DNA from: Gemmatimonadota bacterium
GTDB lineage: Bacteria; JAAXHH01
Direction of reading: 5' to 3'
DNA: 64,000 bases
NCBI GenBank assembly: GCA_009837395.1
Contig: VXTP01000043.1
Location: forward strand, 1-64,000
Below are positions 17,316-25,769 of the stretch, in pieces. Numbering within the stretch: position 1 is the stretch's first letter; each line of letters starts with the position of its first letter. Position numbers and translations under genes: made by a program. The notes under the pieces were generated by a model that saw only the letters and a program-made list of their open reading frames with translations, was not told the origin of the DNA and made no database searches.

Positions 17316-18080
17316 CTAAACACATCCTTCGTAAGCCCGACCGGACACCAGATCGTACTCCGGCATGGCGCCGTTTCCGATGAACTTCGAACGGGCGTCC
17401 ATGTAGGCGACGGTCAGGCCGATGCGTCGGTCGTCGCTGGTATTTGCGTCGGTGCGATGCAGCGCGAGGCTGTGGTGGAACGAGCAACTGCCGGCCTTCA
17501 AGGGTACGGCGACCTCCCGTTCATAGCCGACGTGGGCGTCCTCGACCCGAAAGTCCTCGAGGTGCTTGTGCTCGATCACACCGGCTTTGTGGGAACCGGA
17601 AATAAACCGCATGCACCCGTTGTTCTCGGTGGCGTCGTTCAGGGCGATCCAGCAAATCACGAGATTGGGCGGATCGATGCTCGTCCAGTAGGCCGAGTCC
17701 TGGTGGGGCGGTTTCGCCGAACCCACCCGGGGCGGCTTGCAGAGCGTCTGGTCCACGTAGATCTTGAGATCCGGGCCGATCAGGCTCCGGACCACCCCGA
17801 GGATCTTCGGATGCCGGGCCAGTTCCATGAAGACCGGATCGTGTTTCGTCAGGTTCCAGATCTTGCGCACGTTGTTGAATCGCACAGGATCGGCCTGCAT
17901 TTCGCCCCGATTCACGCGCGGTTCGATCTGAACGTATTCGTCCGGGAAATCCACCCGTTCGTTGCCGATATCTTCAAGCCGCTGGTGCAGCGCTTTGACC
18001 TCCAGCGGCGTCAGCAGGTCCACGTAAGGGAGAAATCCCTGTTCGTTGAACTGGTCGATCTGTGCCTGGGTCAACGACAC
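17316..18080 (-). CDS. Phytanoyl-CoA dioxygenase (PhyH) family protein
   Basis: Fe(II)/2-oxoglutarate-dependent oxygenase of 254 aa with a double-stranded beta-helix. Iron ligands are H126 and D128 (PPHQDSAYW) and probably H208 (LALHRTDAN), followed by the Arg pair near 218 that holds 2-oxoglutarate. All catalytic residues are present. It is one of three PhyH genes in this window; members hydroxylate varied small molecules, so the name does not imply phytanoyl-CoA. It lies between an SGNH hydrolase gene (26-bp spacer) and aroA on the minus strand. Confidence 0.87.
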   Translation of the reverse strand: MSLTQAQIDQFNEQGFLPYVDLLTPLEVKALHQRLEDIGNERVDFPDEYVQIEPRVNRGEMQADPVRFNNVRKIWNLTKHDPVFMELARHPKILGVVRSLIGPDLKIYVDQTLCKPPRVGSAKPPHQDSAYWTSIDPPNLVICWIALNDATENNGCMRFISGSHKAGVIEHKHLEDFRVEDAHVGYEREVAVPLKAGSCSFHHSLALHRTDANTSDDRRIGLTVAYMDARSKFIGNGAMPEYDLVSGRAYEGCV

Positions 18081-18090
18081 TGATTGCCTC

Positions 18091-18117
18091 CTTTAGGGTG
18101 CATCCTTCAGGGTGCAC
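18091..18117. repeat. Tandem duplication of the SGNH gene tail including its stop codon
   Basis: Two 13-bp copies (18091-18103 and 18105-18117) match at 11 of 13 positions. On the minus strand the first carries the TGA of the SGNH gene and the second lies in the spacer before the PhyH start. Confidence 0.6.
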
Positions 18118-18715
18118 TGGTCGTTTTGCTAAACCACCACGCCGGCCAGGCGAGCACCAGTTCGGCCAGCGCGGAGTAACCGCCATCGGCCGGATGAACG
18201 CGGTCGCCGAGGGCCGCTTCGCTCTGCCAGACTCCGCTGTCATGCAGTTCGTGAATCACCTCGAGATAGGGCACGCCGATTCTACCGGCGATTTCGCCGA
18301 CGAGTGAGGAAACCTCCACTCTCCGGCCGTGTTCGTCTGTGTCGATCCCGGGTGGCGGCCCGACCATCAACGTGGGAAACAGGGACCGGGCGCGTTTCAG
18401 TATCTCCTCGGTGTTGCGAATGGTATCGGCGCGGTCCACACGCGTCTTCCCGTCTATGATCCAGCAGTCGTTCGCGCCGAATCCGAACACCACCCGGCCG
18501 TCGTGAGGTATGAGACGCCGGGCTTCCACCTCCCGTTCCCAGCGCTGGAGCACATCGGTGCTCGTGTCGCCGCGGATGCCCAGGTTGTAGCAGGTGATGG
18601 CGTTCTCTTCGGACCTCGACGCGGCACAGGCCCGTCCAGGCCAGCCGAGATAGGCCGGGTCGCCGGTACCGTTTATGTAGGAATCACCGATAAAGTAAAT
18701 GCGGATGTCGTTCAA
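18107..18715 (-). CDS. SGNH/GDSL-type esterase or lipase
   Basis: A 202-aa SGNH-fold hydrolase that removes acyl or acetyl groups. The blocks are visible in order: nucleophile Ser in YFIGDSYING, Gly in LGIRGDTS, Asn in GFGANDCW and the Asp/His pair in DRVHPADGG. The TTG at 18715 is preferred because AGAGGA lies 8 nt upstream and it gives the expected strand LNDIRIYFIGDS at the N-terminus; a frame from 18820 would add 35 atypical residues. It is first in an operon with PhyH and aroA. Substrate unknown. Confidence 0.82.
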   Translation of the reverse strand: MNDIRIYFIGDSYINGTGDPAYLGWPGRACAASRSEENAITCYNLGIRGDTSTDVLQRWEREVEARRLIPHDGRVVFGFGANDCWIIDGKTRVDRADTIRNTEEILKRARSLFPTLMVGPPPGIDTDEHGRRVEVSSLVGEIAGRIGVPYLEVIHELHDSGVWQSEAALGDRVHPADGGYSALAELVLAWPAWWFSKTTSAP

Positions 18716-19077
18716 TTTCGTTCCTCTCTGCCTGTCCCTGGTCCGGTACATGGCCCGCGGTCCCGGTTCCAGTCCGTTATACAATCCGTAAATACCGGCC
18801 CGCCAATACCAGTCCGCCAATCAAACTGAGCTCACAGGAAAACCTTCCCCGCCCGACGGTTGGTTTTGCACGCCCCGCCGGCTTATTTTACACGCCGATC
18901 AAGGGCGTGCACGTCGCCTTAAGCATACGAATTCACGTGGTATTTATCAATTGCCAATTTCGCGTCCGCGTGGAAAATTGATTATGGTACGATGTGTTGA
19001 AAAGGCCGTCAACAACCGTGATCGGTCAACAACTGCGATTGAAGAGAAAGTGAAGAGACAAGTGAAGGACCGCAACC
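18716..19077. other. Divergent spacer between SGNH hydrolase and MDR oxidoreductase genes
   Basis: A 362-bp non-coding stretch. The part from ~18930 to 19010 is AT-rich and should hold the promoter for the plus-strand oxidoreductase, but I could not pick a convincing -35/-10 pair. No other structure was recognised. Confidence 0.4.
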
Positions 19078-20085
19078 ATGCGCGCATACGTCATTGACCA
19101 GAATCAGCTTCGCCGGTCCGAACTTCAGGAACCGGGGGAGCCCGGACCCGGCGAGGCGCTGGTCAGGGTCCGGTCCGTATCACTCAACTACCGGGACCTC
19201 ATGGTCGCCAGGGGCCGGTATGGCAAACCCTTCGAGGGCAGGTTCGTCGCCGGGTCCGACATGGCAGGCGACGTGGTGAAGACGGGAACGGGAGTGTCGG
19301 GCATCCGGCGGGGCGACCGGGTCGTGAATGCGCCGTTCCTGAGCTGGCCCGCCGGAAGACTTACGCCCGATGGGATGAAGACCCTGGTGGGCGCAGCCGG
19401 CGTGGACGGCGTGCTGTGCGAGCAAGTGCTGTATCCCGCGGATGCCCTGGTTTCCATGCCCTCCCACTTCTCCTACCACGAAGGCGCGACGTTGCCCATC
19501 GCCGGACTGACCGCCTGGGCTTCGGTCGTATCGCAGGGTCGATTGCAGGCGGGAGAGTGGGTCCTGCTGCACGGCACGGGCGGGGTGTCCGTGTTCGCCG
19601 CACAACTCGCGGATCTTACTGGCGCACAAGCTTTATTGACCACTTCATCCGAAGAGAAAGCCCGACGGATGAAGGATGAATTCGGCGTGCTGGAGACCTT
19701 TGATTACCGGGACGAAGACTGGCCGGAACAGGTCCGTTCCTTTACCGGCGGCGCCGGGGTCGACCTGGTCGTGGACGTGGCAGGCGGCCAGACGTTCGCG
19801 AAGTCCCTGAAAGCCTGCGCGCTGCACGCCCGGATATCCCTCGTGGGCATCCTGGACGGCTTCGAAACCCGCCTTAACCCCTTCGATATCATCGGCCGGC
19901 AGATCCAGGTACGGGGGATCTACACCTCCTCTACCGAAGACCTGCGCGACCTGGCCAGGGCCTGCGAAGCGTCGGGACTCAGGCCCTGCATCGACCGCGT
20001 GTTTTCCTTCGATGAAGTGCCCGCGGCCTACGACTACCTCGAATCACAACGGCATATAGGCAAGATCGTGTGTGCGTTGCCGTGA
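19078..20085 (+). CDS. Zinc-independent medium-chain dehydrogenase/quinone oxidoreductase-like protein
   Basis: A 335-aa MDR-superfamily NAD(P)-dependent reductase. The catalytic-zinc Cys of alcohol dehydrogenases is absent: the equivalent site reads SLNYRDLMVARG, as in quinone oxidoreductases. The nucleotide-binding part has LLHGTGGVSVFAAQLA. NPFDIIGRQIQVRGIYTSS is typical of the YogA/alcohol-dehydrogenase-like branch. It converges with the selD fusion gene (17-bp gap) and stands alone on its strand. Substrate unknown. Confidence 0.85.
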   Translation: MRAYVIDQNQLRRSELQEPGEPGPGEALVRVRSVSLNYRDLMVARGRYGKPFEGRFVAGSDMAGDVVKTGTGVSGIRRGDRVVNAPFLSWPAGRLTPDGMKTLVGAAGVDGVLCEQVLYPADALVSMPSHFSYHEGATLPIAGLTAWASVVSQGRLQAGEWVLLHGTGGVSVFAAQLADLTGAQALLTTSSEEKARRMKDEFGVLETFDYRDEDWPEQVRSFTGGAGVDLVVDVAGGQTFAKSLKACALHARISLVGILDGFETRLNPFDIIGRQIQVRGIYTSSTEDLRDLARACEASGLRPCIDRVFSFDEVPAAYDYLESQRHIGKIVCALP

Positions 20086-20101
20086 CGGGGCCGCTTCGGG
20101 C

Positions 20102-22399
20102 TCAGCGGATCCGCAGGTGCCGTTTCCGGTCGGTCACCCGTCCGATGCAGGCCGCCCGTACGTAACCGGCCGCCCGGAGTTTCGCGATTACATCGTCGAT
20201 TTCGGAAGGGGGAACGCCGGCCAGGAGACCGCCGGACGTCTGGGGATCGAAGAGGAGGGCGTCCCGTCCGTCCACCGCGCCAAGCTTCGCCGCGTCCGCC
20301 GCGCCAGACTCCGACTCCACTTGCCATCTCTTCTGCAAGTGTTCCCGGTTGGACGGCGCGAGGGTACTTTCCACGCCGCCGGCCACGCAATCCGCCGCGC
20401 CGGTGTAAAGCGGTATCCGGTCGATCTCGAGCTCAGCGCCCATGCCGCTGGCTTCGAGCATCTCGACCAGGTGTCCCGCCAGGCCGAAGCCGGTCACGTC
20501 GGTGACGGAAGGAATGCCGACCTGGGCGAGGATCCTCGCCGCCTCCGCGTTGGACCGCAGCATGCCCTCGAAGACTTCGTCGACCCAGCTCCCTCGGGCC
20601 TTCAGGTGCATGTCGGCCGCCAGGATGACGCCCGTGCCGATGGGCTTGGCCAGGATGAGACCGTCGCCGGGACGCAGTCCGCCCTTCCTGAATACGACGT
20701 CGCTGCCGGCCAGGCCGTTCATGGTTACGCTGACCGCCGTCTCCGTTCCCTCGCTCGTATGCCCGCCGAGGAGGGTGACCCCGAGGCCCCGGGCTTCTTC
20801 CGCGATGCCGCCCATGAGCTGTCTCAGGTCGTTTGCCACGAGGGGTTTTTCCGCGTAGGGCAGCGTGACCGTAACCAGTGCGGAGTGGGGTTCGGCCCCC
20901 ATGGCGTACAGATCGGATGCGGCGTGGACGAGGGCGATGCGGCCGAAGAGGTGCAGGTCGCCGGTAAAGGCGCGGAAGCCGTCCACGGTCTGTACCAGCG
21001 ACCGGCCTGGAGGGATCTCGAGTAGCGCCGCGTCATCGGCGTCGTGCAGGCCGATCCGAACGTCCTCCCGGTCGAATACCTCAAGTTCGTCGAGCACGCC
21101 GGTCAATACGCTAGAACCGACCTTGGCGCCGCACCCGGCGCAGCGCATGGCCGACACTTCCGGGCCTCCGCCGGCTTTTTCACCGACGGGCGGGGCATCG
21201 TTGGTGGACGGCGCCTCGCGGGCGATCGGCGCATCGCCGGCCGGGTCCATGGGCGGAAGCAGCGCCGGTTCGAACTTCCGCATCCAGCGCCGATCGATCC
21301 AGTCCTTCAGCCGCCACACCCAGGGGCCGTGGAAGGAGACGTGGCGGCGGCTCGCGACGGCGTTCCGGGTCCCGGTCATGAGTAGCGCGAGCGCGGAACC
21401 CTGGGGTCTGTAGGGGACCAGGGACCGGTTTTTCAGCCAGGCATGGAGGTTTCGGGCAAGGACCGGTCCCTCGCGGACCGCGTAGACGCCCGATTTGGGC
21501 AGGGAACGGGAGGGAAATTCGATACAGTCCCCCGCCGCGAAGACGTTGTCGTAACCTATGGTCTGCAGGGTCGGCCGGACGCGGATGAACCCGGCGCCGC
21601 TGGTCTCCAGGTTTGTAACCTTCAACAGACCGGGCGGTGCTCCGCCCGTTGCCCAGAGCAGGAAGTCGCTGGGCAGGGACGGATGATCTTCGAAATGGAC
21701 GCCCGTTTTATCTACGCCCGTGACCCGCAGGCCGGTCAGGCAGGCGATCCCCTTTTCTTCGAGGTACCGCCCGATGATCGCGACGACACGGGGACGGTGC
21801 CCGGTCAGCAAAGCGGACTGCGATTCAACGAGCGTGATCTGGACGGGCGCGAATCGCTTTCCCCATCTCGAGTGCATGGCGAAGGCCAGCTCCACGCCCG
21901 CTGCTCCGCCTCCCGCGATGACGATCCGCAACGGCCGGCCGTCGGTCTGGTGGTTTTCCTCGAACTCGTGAATCCGCTTCAGCAGCAGGCCGAGCGGCCT
22001 CGTGGGCACGGCGTGTTCCCGCACCCCCGGGGTGTCCATGCCCCGGGGAATGGAACCGACGTTGATCGAAAGGGCATCGTAGGCAAGGGGAGGACGGCCG
22101 TTGTCGAAGTACACCTGCTGGAGGACCGGATCGAGGCCGGCCACCCGGGCCCGGACGAACCGGACACCCGCCCAGTTGCAAAGCGGCCTCAATTCCATTT
22201 CCATCTCGTCGGGCCGGTACAGGCCGGCCAGGCAACCGGGCAGCATACCGGAATAGCAGACGGTGGACTCGTCCGAAATGAGCGTGACGCGGATGCCGCC
22301 CAGGGCCTTCTTCATGGCCAGCATGCGGATCACCTGCACGTGGGAGTGGCCACCGCCGACCAGCACGAGATCCTTTTTAAAAGGGATGGTCTGATTCAT
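20102..22399 (-). CDS. selD: Fusion of NDH-2-like FAD/NAD(P) oxidoreductase and selenophosphate synthase SelD
   Basis: Residues 1-~370 are a pyridine nucleotide-disulfide oxidoreductase of the NDH-2 type (LVLVGGGHSHVQVIRML, IAGGGAAGVELAFAM, VFAAGDCIEF). Residues ~415-765 are SelD, which makes selenophosphate from selenide and ATP. The SelD nucleophile region CAGCGAKVG keeps a Cys and the following Lys in the Cys17/Lys20 positions; it is Cys, not selenocysteine. Later motifs include TVDGFRAFTGD, GGHTSEG, DVTGFGLAGH and DPQTSGGLL. An Ala/Pro-rich linker joins the halves. This fusion is known in other bacteria. No selenium-using gene (selA, selB, mnmH) is nearby, so the use of selenophosphate is unknown. 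Confidence 0.93.
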   Translation of the reverse strand: MNQTIPFKKDLVLVGGGHSHVQVIRMLAMKKALGGIRVTLISDESTVCYSGMLPGCLAGLYRPDEMEMELRPLCNWAGVRFVRARVAGLDPVLQQVYFDNGRPPLAYDALSINVGSIPRGMDTPGVREHAVPTRPLGLLLKRIHEFEENHQTDGRPLRIVIAGGGAAGVELAFAMHSRWGKRFAPVQITLVESQSALLTGHRPRVVAIIGRYLEEKGIACLTGLRVTGVDKTGVHFEDHPSLPSDFLLWATGGAPPGLLKVTNLETSGAGFIRVRPTLQTIGYDNVFAAGDCIEFPSRSLPKSGVYAVREGPVLARNLHAWLKNRSLVPYRPQGSALALLMTGTRNAVASRRHVSFHGPWVWRLKDWIDRRWMRKFEPALLPPMDPAGDAPIAREAPSTNDAPPVGEKAGGGPEVSAMRCAGCGAKVGSSVLTGVLDELEVFDREDVRIGLHDADDAALLEIPPGRSLVQTVDGFRAFTGDLHLFGRIALVHAASDLYAMGAEPHSALVTVTLPYAEKPLVANDLRQLMGGIAEEARGLGVTLLGGHTSEGTETAVSVTMNGLAGSDVVFRKGGLRPGDGLILAKPIGTGVILAADMHLKARGSWVDEVFEGMLRSNAEAARILAQVGIPSVTDVTGFGLAGHLVEMLEASGMGAELEIDRIPLYTGAADCVAGGVESTLAPSNREHLQKRWQVESESGAADAAKLGAVDGRDALLFDPQTSGGLLAGVPPSEIDDVIAKLRAAGYVRAACIGRVTDRKRHLRIR

Positions 22400-22740
22400 G
22401 ACAGTTTCTACTTTGTATCGACACCGAATCCGCGGTCACATGGCATCGGACGCCTGCGAGACCCGTGGATTCCAACGACGGATTCCTTCGACCGCGAGGG
22501 ATAGGAATATACATGGCGACACCGAGCAGCCAAAGACCATAATGGCTCGCGAGACCGTATAGACCAAAGACCATGAAGACCTCGGCAAATAACCGAAACT
22601 GCCCGTTTTGCGGTACCATTAGAGTAACCCGACCGACCTTGACACGCGCAGTAGATTAAACTGACGATGGGGCCTTTCGTTAACACGGTGAACCGCGTGC
22701 GAGTGGTCCGGAAAAACCTAAACTTCCATAAGGAGCATCC
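22400..22740. other. Non-coding spacer upstream of an unknown gene
   Basis: A 341-bp divergent spacer. It has a TTGACA at 22639-22644 without a good -10, and an 11-bp direct repeat CCAAAGACCAT at 22530-22540 and 22564-22574. No gene was recognised. Confidence 0.4.
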
Positions 22741-23274
22741 ATGGCTTTCAACATCAGGAAGCGGGGCAAGTTGACCTACTATTACCACGGCGAAAACCCG
22801 GTGCTGTCGGCCCTTGTTACGGAAGCGCAGCCGGACGGGGACCTGAAGATCTACTTCGCCGGTCTCACGGGCGGCTATTCCGCCAAGGGCGTGCTGGAGC
22901 GGGATGAACTGGTATCGATGGAACCGGACCAGGAGATCCCCCTGGTCTTTCAGAGCTGGGAGAAATGGCTGATCGACGCCGGCCTGTGCAAGTCGCTGCG
23001 GGAAATCGACTTCATCGAAGTGCACGCCTTCGGGTGCCAGCCCAAGTCGCCCAATCCCCTCGTGGACCCGGTAGGATACGCCGCCGAGCAGGATCGGCTG
23101 AAGGAAGCGTACGCCCGGGCGTATAGCAGTTTCTTCAGGGATTACCTGCCGGACAACGGTGTGCCGTGCCGCTTTACGGTCCATCTCGTCGACGTCCCTG
23201 ACAAGGCCGCGTCTTACGAGTTCTACTCAACGGCACTGTGGCAGCGGTCGCTCCAGTCCGGATCGTCCGAATGA
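22741..23274 (+). CDS. Hypothetical protein, 177 aa
   Basis: I do not recognise this family. The ATG at 22741 is preceded by AAGGAG ~6 nt upstream, and codon use matches the neighbours. The protein is soluble with no signal or membrane segment. The C-terminal half (YARAYSSFFRDYLP, then CRFTVHLVDVPD) faintly recalls the end of RidA/YjgF proteins, where a helix precedes an R-x-TV strand, but this is too weak to name it. It is flanked by a divergent selD fusion and a separately promoted RraA-sulfatase operon. Confidence 0.65.
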   Translation: MAFNIRKRGKLTYYYHGENPVLSALVTEAQPDGDLKIYFAGLTGGYSAKGVLERDELVSMEPDQEIPLVFQSWEKWLIDAGLCKSLREIDFIEVHAFGCQPKSPNPLVDPVGYAAEQDRLKEAYARAYSSFFRDYLPDNGVPCRFTVHLVDVPDKAASYEFYSTALWQRSLQSGSSE

Positions 23275-23395
23275 CGTGCGTGGATCCGGCACGCCGGGCC
23301 GATAAACTCATATGACTGACCGGAGCCGGCTGCCGGCTTGACAACCGACTGGATACACAGTCGAACCACCGCGCCCGACGGGACCGATTACCGGC

Positions 23396-23424
23396 TTGAC
23401 ACCCCGTTTAATCAGGACCATATT
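23396..23424 (+). promoter_or_regulatory. Promoter of the RraA-sulfatase operon
   Basis: A perfect TTGACA at 23396-23401 is followed after 17 bp by CATATT at 23419-23424. It is 89 bp upstream of the RraA-like start. The 11-mer CCGGCTTGACA also occurs ~58 bp further upstream. Confidence 0.5.
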
Positions 23425-23512
23425 CACCGGGTTCATTCCACCGAATTGACGGACCGATTTGACGGTCTGATTTCCTGCCTCTTTTCCGCACGCACCCTGG
23501 AAGGAGCGATGC

Positions 23513-24250
23513 ATGCCCGCGCGGTCCCCGCAAGAGACGCTGGAGGCACTGAAACGGTTCGACACCCCTACGATCACCAACGTGGTGGCCACCTATCCCA
23601 CCCATCCGCTGTGCCTCGGCCTCTACAACCCGTGGGAGGTAAACTGGTACACGGACCAATCCATAAAGTGCATGTATCCTGAACTTGGACGCACCGTGGG
23701 CTACGCCGTCACGTGCGTCTTCGGCCTGCCGGAGCCGGGTTTCAAGAACCTCTCCTTCATCGATGTCATCGACGCCCTGGACGCATCCCCCGGGCCGACG
23801 ATTCTCGTTATCCGGCAGAATTTCCCCGAGGAGATCGCCGGAAAAGTGGGATTGGCGGGCGGGAACATGACGGCTTCCGCAAAAGCCGTGGGCTGCGTGG
23901 GCGTCGTGTCCAACGGACCGTCGCGGGACATACACGAGATCCGGCCGATGGAGGTCCAGTACCTGCTCAGCGGCGTTACGCCGGGCCACGGGGACCAGGC
24001 CGTGCACGCGGTGAACGTCCCCGTATCCGTGGGCGGCATGGACGTGGCGCCGGGCGAGATCATCCACATGGACGAGAACGGCGCGTGCAAGTTTCCCGCC
24101 GACAGGATGGACGCGGTGCTCGAGAACGCCACGGCGCTTGCGGAGGAGGAAGAAGCACGCATCGAGGCCTTCGAACGCGCCCGGTCTGCCGACGACATCA
24201 AGGCGATCCTGGGCGGACACAGCTACGGCAAGAAAGAAGAAGAAGAATGA
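23513..24250 (+). CDS. RraA-like family protein (possible aldolase/decarboxylase)
   Basis: A 245-aa protein of the RraA/demethylmenaquinone methyltransferase-like family, which includes 4-hydroxy-4-methyl-2-oxoglutarate aldolases as well as the RNase E inhibitor. The family active-site loop is GGNMTASAKAVGCVGVVSNG followed by PSRD; the usual DG-x-x-RD has Asn in place of Asp. A long C-terminal helix with many Glu/Lys follows. The stop overlaps the ATG of a sulfatase gene (ATGA). Catabolic context favours an enzyme role over RNase regulation. Confidence 0.8.
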   Translation: MPARSPQETLEALKRFDTPTITNVVATYPTHPLCLGLYNPWEVNWYTDQSIKCMYPELGRTVGYAVTCVFGLPEPGFKNLSFIDVIDALDASPGPTILVIRQNFPEEIAGKVGLAGGNMTASAKAVGCVGVVSNGPSRDIHEIRPMEVQYLLSGVTPGHGDQAVHAVNVPVSVGGMDVAPGEIIHMDENGACKFPADRMDAVLENATALAEEEEARIEAFERARSADDIKAILGGHSYGKKEEEE

Positions 24251-25728
24251 AATGCGTTTTCATCGTCCTTGATACCGTCCGCCGGGACTACCTTTCGACC
24301 TACGGCAACGACTGGGTGCATACGCCCGCCCTGGACCGACTGGCCGAACGAGGCGTCGTCTTCGACAACCACTGGGTGGGATCGCTGCCCTGCATGCCCG
24401 CGCGGCGGGAGTTCATGACCGGGCGGTACAACTTCATCTACCGGGGCTGGGGTCCCATCGAACCCTACGACGATACGCTGCCGGGCGAGTTGCGGAAGAA
24501 CGACGTCTTTACCCACCTGCTGACCGACCATTACCATTACTTCGAGCTCGGGGGCGAGAACTACCACACGGCGTTCAACACCTGGGACTTCTTCCGCGGC
24601 CAGGAGAACGACTGGTGGGCGTCCCACGTGGACCGCATGGCCCTGCCCGACCACCTGGGGCAGCTCAGCCAGCAGAATTACGGCAATCGGAAACTGCAGC
24701 AGCGGGAGGAGGACTTCTCCGGTCCGAAGACCGCGCAGGCGGCCATCGAGTGGCTGAAGACGAACCGGGCGTCCGACGACTGGTTCCTGCAGGTCGAGAT
24801 CTTCGATCCCCACGAGCCCTTCTACTGCACCGAGAAATACCGGGCCATGTACGGCGACGATTACGACGGACCGTTCTACGACTGGCCCAGCTACGACGAA
24901 GTCCACGAATCCCCTGAAGCGGTCGAACACATCCGTAAGTGCTACGCCGGGCTGCTCACGATGACGGACCACTGGGTGGGCAGGATATTCGACACGCTCG
25001 ACGATCTGGGACTGTGGGACGACACGCTGGTCGTATTCACCACGGATCACGGGACCATGCTGGCGGAGCATGACTTCTGGATGAAGAACATTATGCCGCT
25101 GTACAACGAGATCGTCCGGATACCGTTGATCGCGAGCCTGCCCGGCAACGAGCGGGCCGGCACGCGCACCGGAGCGCTCACGCAGACTATCGACCTGATG
25201 CCGACCTTTCTCGACTATTTCGATACCCCCCTGCCGCCCCACGTCCAGGGACGGTCCCTGCGAAAGGTGCTGGACGGCGACGGCGTCCGGGCGGACGGCA
25301 TCTTCGGTTATTTCGGGATGGCCATGAACTTAACGGACGGAAGGCACGTGTACATGCGCAACCCGGTCAACGAGGACGCGGGACCGCTGTACGCGTACAC
25401 GGCCATGCCCACGGGCGGTCTGAACCGCTGGTATCCCAGGGAGGTGTACGACCGGGTCGAAACGGGCCGGTACTTCGGCCATACCTACAACCTCCCGTTG
25501 TACAAGATCCCCACCGACGGCAAGGTCCCGCGGCACCACCCCGACGAGGCGTCCTACGCGGGGCGGAACCAGCTGTTTGACGTGGTGGAGGACCCCGCGC
25601 AACAACACCCTATAGAAGATCCGGCGCTGGAAGCCCGGTTCACAGAGCGGATCGCCCGGCATCTGCAGGCCTGCGAGGCCAGGCCCGAACAGTTCACCCG
25701 CCTGGGGATCGATCCGCCCGAAGCGTAG
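24247..25728 (+). CDS. Sulfatase (type I, Cys-type formylglycine motif)
   Basis: A 493-aa alkaline-phosphatase-superfamily sulfatase. Metal-binding Asp residues are in IVLDTVRRDY and FTTDHGTMLAEHDF. The formylglycine precursor is in LPCMPARREFMTG, a C-x-P-x-R motif that must be converted by a maturase such as the one at 32990. The ATG at 24247 overlaps the RraA stop, so the two are translationally coupled. No signal peptide is visible, suggesting cytoplasmic action on an imported sulfated compound. Substrate unknown. Confidence 0.9.
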   Translation: MKCVFIVLDTVRRDYLSTYGNDWVHTPALDRLAERGVVFDNHWVGSLPCMPARREFMTGRYNFIYRGWGPIEPYDDTLPGELRKNDVFTHLLTDHYHYFELGGENYHTAFNTWDFFRGQENDWWASHVDRMALPDHLGQLSQQNYGNRKLQQREEDFSGPKTAQAAIEWLKTNRASDDWFLQVEIFDPHEPFYCTEKYRAMYGDDYDGPFYDWPSYDEVHESPEAVEHIRKCYAGLLTMTDHWVGRIFDTLDDLGLWDDTLVVFTTDHGTMLAEHDFWMKNIMPLYNEIVRIPLIASLPGNERAGTRTGALTQTIDLMPTFLDYFDTPLPPHVQGRSLRKVLDGDGVRADGIFGYFGMAMNLTDGRHVYMRNPVNEDAGPLYAYTAMPTGGLNRWYPREVYDRVETGRYFGHTYNLPLYKIPTDGKVPRHHPDEASYAGRNQLFDVVEDPAQQHPIEDPALEARFTERIARHLQACEARPEQFTRLGIDPPEA

Positions 25729-25757
25729 ACGGTTTTGTCGATCCGCCCGAAGCTTAG
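25709..25757. repeat. Tandem duplication of the sulfatase gene tail including its stop codon
   Basis: TCGATCCGCCCGAAGCGTAG at 25709-25728 ends the sulfatase gene. A copy with one difference lies at 25738-25757, just before the next gene. The period is 29 bp. Confidence 0.8.
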
Positions 25758-25769
25758 GATGGCATAATC

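Noticed and set aside
20102-22399. Selenocysteine codon in SelD
   Set aside because: The frame is open throughout and the nucleophile position is encoded as Cys, with no in-frame TGA.
23713-24246. Upstream extension of the sulfatase frame
   Set aside because: It overlaps the RraA-like gene in another frame and encodes Arg-rich sequence; the ATG at 24247 overlaps the RraA stop and begins the true sulfatase N-terminus.
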